DNA from: Phycisphaeraceae bacterium
Lineage (GTDB): Bacteria; Planctomycetota; Phycisphaerae; Phycisphaerales; Phycisphaeraceae
Assembly (NCBI GenBank): GCA_007119405.1
Contig: SKPT01000391.1
Span: 1-7,332, forward strand
Direction of reading: 5' to 3'
Length of the DNA stretch: 7,332 nt
Positions 5,262 through 7,332 of this stretch are shown in pieces; within the stretch, counting starts at the first letter, position 1, and every line of letters starts with the position of its first letter. The position numbers were made by a program, and so were the translations under genes. The notes below the pieces were generated by a model. It ran no database searches. It saw nothing but the letters and a program-made list of their open reading frames with translations, and was not told the DNA's origin.

Positions 5262-5804
5262 CTACTCGCGCCAGGACTCGCCGGAGAGCTGCGGCTCGGC
5301 CCATGCGGCGGTGCGCAGGGCCACGCGCTCGGCCAGCAGCAGGTCGCCGCGCCGCACGCGCACGGTGATGCGCTTGACGCCCGTGTCGGTGGTGGTGGAC
5401 GCGAGCGTGGTCGGGTCGGCGCGGGTGATCTCGACCTCGCGGCTGAAGCCGTCGTAGCCGGTCAGCGGCGTGCCGTCGGGCGTCCGCGGCGGTGAACTGA
5501 ACCAGCGGTGGTAGTCGTTGAGGCTCTGGTAGCCGAGGCGGTCGGTGTCGCCGGAGGCGTCGGCCACGGCGAGCGCGGGCGCGGTGGGGTGGTCGTAGGG
5601 CTGGGCGAGGATCTCGCTGATGAGGTCCTCGGCCAGGGCCTGGGCGTGGAGGCGCTCGGCGGTGCGCGACTCGGCGGAGCGCGCGGCGCCGAGGGTGCTT
5701 ACCGCCGCGACGAAGAGCCCGGCGACGATAAGCACCGAGATGATCGTCTCGATGAGGGTGATGCCGGCATGGTGGGGGCCGGCATGGTGGGGGCTGGCGA
5801 TCAT
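5262..5804 (-). CDS. PilV/GspI-like type IV pseudopilin
   Basis: 180 residues with a class III (prepilin peptidase) signal: HHAG|ITLIETIISVLIVAGLF, cleaved after Gly14, with Ile at +1 and Glu19 at the conserved +5 position, followed by one hydrophobic helix (15-37). After processing and N-methylation such proteins pack into the pseudopilus of type II secretion systems or into type IV pili. The rest (SEILAQPYDHP, NDYHRWFSSPP, DGTPLTGYDGFSREVEIT, KRITVRVRRG) follows the compact beta-sheet pattern of PilV/GspI-like proteins that I recall from Planctomycetes. The ATG at 5804 has GGAGG (complement of 5811-5815) 6 nt upstream and overlaps the upstream stop as ATGA. The 14-residue leader has no Lys or Arg, only two PHHAG copies made by a 15-bp tandem duplication. 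PilV versus GspI cannot be decided here. Confidence 0.85.
   Translation of the reverse strand: MIASPHHAGPHHAGITLIETIISVLIVAGLFVAAVSTLGAARSAESRTAERLHAQALAEDLISEILAQPYDHPTAPALAVADASGDTDRLGYQSLNDYHRWFSSPPRTPDGTPLTGYDGFSREVEITRADPTTLASTTTDTGVKRITVRVRRGDLLLAERVALRTAAWAEPQLSGESWRE
5763..5792 (-). repeat. 15-bp tandem duplication in the prepilin leader
   Basis: GCCGGCATGGTGGGG occurs twice in perfect tandem (5763-5777 and 5778-5792). On the coding (-) strand it gives PHHAG-PHHAG, residues 5-14 of the PilV/GspI-like protein, so the second copy ends exactly at the peptidase cleavage Gly. Being in frame, gain or loss of a unit would change the leader by 5 residues without a frameshift. Confidence 0.85.
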
Positions 5805-7332
5805 GGCGCACCTCCGACGCGGATGCGGACGAAGGAGAAGTGGGAGTGCTGGTGGTGCTCAAGCGCGGTCAGGTAAGCGCCCTGGCTGTAGCCGGCGGTG
5901 CTGACGCGCTGGTAGCCGACGGTGCCGCGATGCTGGCCGTCGATGATGACGCGGACGGTCTGGTGAGTCGGGTCGATGAGCAGTCGGATGTCGCGAAAGC
6001 CCAGGGGCAGTTGGTCGACCTGCATGATGCGCTGGCCGTCGTTGTCGAGGATGAAGCGTTGCCGGCTGCCGGTGCGGATGAGGCGGGCGGTCAGCGGCGC
6101 GCAGAGGCCGTCGGTCCAGTCGGCGTTGAGGTGCATGACGGGGGCGCGGCCGGGGTTGTCCTGCTGCTGGCGCATGCGCAGGTGGATCTGGGTGAGGCGG
6201 TTGAAGCGGTGGGTGGGCTGAGCGTCGAGGCGCTGGCCGACGTGCCAGACCCCGTTGCTGAGCGAGGCGGAGGCGAAGCTGCCGCCGCCGTGGACGACCC
6301 AGTCGCCCTGGCCGTCGCCGTTGACGTCGACGGTGGTGGGGTCGCGGGTGAAGTCGAGCTCCCAGAAGGCGTCGAGCGCGGGCGGCCGCGTGGGCAGCTC
6401 GGCGGAGCCGTGCAGGGCGCGCAGCGACGTGCCGCCGGGCGCCAGGCGGATGGAGATGCGTCGCAGGTGCTGGCGGCTGGACGTTTGCGTGCCGCCGTGG
6501 AGCAGGGGCCGGCCATAGAGGTAGTGGCGCAGCTCGTGGTTGTTGCTGTAGCCCCAGCTCGAGCCGGCGTCGGTGGTCCAGACCAGGCCACGGATGGGCG
6601 AGCTGGACGAGGGGGCGTTGTACTGGATGGTCGCGGCGTGGCTGGAGGTGTTGTTGGGGTGGACGGCGGTGACGACGACGGCCTGGCCGGGTAGCAGCTC
6701 GGCATCGTCGTTGAAGGCGATGTTGCGCCAGGACAGGGAGCTGAGCAGGTCCAGCAGCGCACCGGGGAAGACGCCCTGCGTCAGGACGGCGCCGGTCGGG
6801 CGGCGATGGAGCGTGGCGGAACGAAGTTGAAACAGCGTGCTGGCGTTGCCCAGGAGGTTGCTGCGGCGCAGGACGACGGCGATCTCGGTGGGCCGCCAGG
6901 CGAGCACGTCGTCATCGAGCTCGGGCAGGATGTACTGGCCCATCCAGCGGTCGGTCTCGATGCGCCAGGTGTCGTGTTCGGAGACGCCGATCTCGCGTGC
7001 GATGACCTGCTCGGGGCCGAGCTGCGGGGCGGCTTCGTAGGTCCAGGTCACGAGCTGGTGGTCGTATTGGAGCTGGAAGTCGGCGACGTCCTCGAGGACG
7101 ATCAGGGGGTCGTTGTCGTTGACCTGCCGGGTCAGCGGGTCGCCGCCGGTGCCGGCCCAAGCCCAGCGGACGCGGCGGGGATCGGTCTCGCCGTTGCGCC
7201 GCGCGAGCAGGAGGGTCACGGCCTGGGGGTCCTGCTCGATGACGGCCACGGCGTAGGCGATCTCGCTGGTCAGTCGCTCGTAGGCGCGGCTGGCGTCGGC
7301 GGCGCGGACGGCGGGGCTGTCGCGGCCGGGCA
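5801..7332 (-). CDS. Large PilW/GspJ-like pseudopilin with C-terminal beta-sandwich-like domain (5' truncated)
   Basis: Open from the right edge to TGA at 5803-5801; 509 residues are visible and the true start lies beyond 7332. A GTG at 7249 is not a likely start, since the frame stays open with plausible protein upstream (PGRDSPAVRAADASRAYERL). The first 100 or so visible residues resemble the part of PilW/GspJ-like pseudopilins just after the N-terminal helix: an amphipathic A..RAYERLTSEIAYAV, then TLLLARRNG, VRWAWAGTGGDPLTRQV and VLEDVADFQLQY. The prepilin signal itself is not visible, so the class is inferred. Residues ~200-260 form a second beta-rich region (LLPGQAVVVTAV, GLVWTTDAGSSWGYS). 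From ~318 to the end, WELDFTRDP, a Ca-site-like DVNGDGQGDW (335-344) and repeated beta strands suggest a LamG/concanavalin-like sandwich. Its last 4 bp overlap the PilV/GspI-like gene, indicating coupled translation. It is much longer than a typical GspJ (about 200 residues). Confidence 0.7.
   Translation of the reverse strand, partial: PGRDSPAVRAADASRAYERLTSEIAYAVAVIEQDPQAVTLLLARRNGETDPRRVRWAWAGTGGDPLTRQVNDNDPLIVLEDVADFQLQYDHQLVTWTYEAAPQLGPEQVIAREIGVSEHDTWRIETDRWMGQYILPELDDDVLAWRPTEIAVVLRRSNLLGNASTLFQLRSATLHRRPTGAVLTQGVFPGALLDLLSSLSWRNIAFNDDAELLPGQAVVVTAVHPNNTSSHAATIQYNAPSSSSPIRGLVWTTDAGSSWGYSNNHELRHYLYGRPLLHGGTQTSSRQHLRRISIRLAPGGTSLRALHGSAELPTRPPALDAFWELDFTRDPTTVDVNGDGQGDWVVHGGGSFASASLSNGVWHVGQRLDAQPTHRFNRLTQIHLRMRQQQDNPGRAPVMHLNADWTDGLCAPLTARLIRTGSRQRFILDNDGQRIMQVDQLPLGFRDIRLLIDPTHQTVRVIIDGQHRGTVGYQRVSTAGYSQGAYLTALEHHQHSHFSFVRIRVGGAP
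5811..5815 (-). promoter_or_regulatory. Ribosome binding site of the PilV/GspI-like gene
   Basis: GGAGG on the - strand, 6 nt before ATG 5804, within the last codons of the upstream gene. It is the clearest Shine-Dalgarno site on the - strand of this window and fixes the start of the overlapping gene. Confidence 0.8.

Noticed and set aside
5257..5862. Extension of the PilX/GspK-like frame upstream of 5256, giving a 530-residue protein
   Set aside because: The extension overlaps nearly the whole PilV/GspI-like gene in another frame and is Arg/Pro-rich noise. A start at 5256 or 5178 fits the operon spacing.
5840..6694. A 284-codon + strand ORF antisense to the large pseudopilin-like gene
   Set aside because: Ala/Gly/Val/Asp-rich shadow with no recognisable motif; the opposite strand has coherent protein features and a coupled stop/start.
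7247..7249. GTG at 7249 as the true start of the large pseudopilin-like gene
   Set aside because: The frame is open to the window edge and the upstream residues form the amphipathic helix expected after a prepilin N terminus, so the gene is truncated by the window.

Overview
The window is high-GC bacterial chromosomal DNA, probably from a planctomycete and perhaps of the Phycisphaerae type. That placement is an inference from three things: the style of the prepilin-like proteins, the GGGTGCCACTG-ended hairpin repeats, and the GGTGGG...CCCACC hairpin repeats, all of which I recall from such genomes. No marker gene here fixes the taxon.

Left part (1-1837, + strand): the last codons of atpH (F1 delta subunit), a 95-nt spacer holding a hairpin repeat, then a complete and canonical atpA (F1 alpha subunit). 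A strong intrinsic terminator follows atpA directly. No atpG, atpD or atpC follows, so the ATP synthase operon appears to end or be split here.

Middle (1838-2850): a small exported protein, probably a beta-barrel outer-membrane protein (2015-2473, +), and then 377 nt without a gene. That gap is filled by three palindromic elements. Two are about 100-112 bp with a hairpin at each end, a REPIN-like layout. The third is a long GGTGGGT/ACCCACC hairpin. They separate the outer-membrane gene from the convergent transporter gene.

Right part (2851-7332, - strand), in transcription order: a 5'-truncated large pseudopilin-like protein with a putative C-terminal beta-sandwich (5801-7332); a PilV/GspI-like pseudopilin overlapping it by 4 bp (5262-5804); a PilX/GspK-like protein with a C-terminal carbohydrate-binding-module-like region (4270-5256), starting 5 nt later; and, after a 108-nt gap with another repeat, a 12-helix APC-family amino-acid transporter (2851-4161). 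The three pseudopilin-like genes look like one translationally coupled set encoding minor subunits of a type II secretion or type IV pilus-like machine. The two largest carry extra C-terminal domains that may be ligand-binding.

The most unusual points are these pseudopilin fusions, a copy of the dispersed hairpin repeat inside the first codons of the PilX/GspK-like gene (where it could supply both a Shine-Dalgarno sequence and a GTG start), and termination of the ATP synthase cluster straight after atpA.
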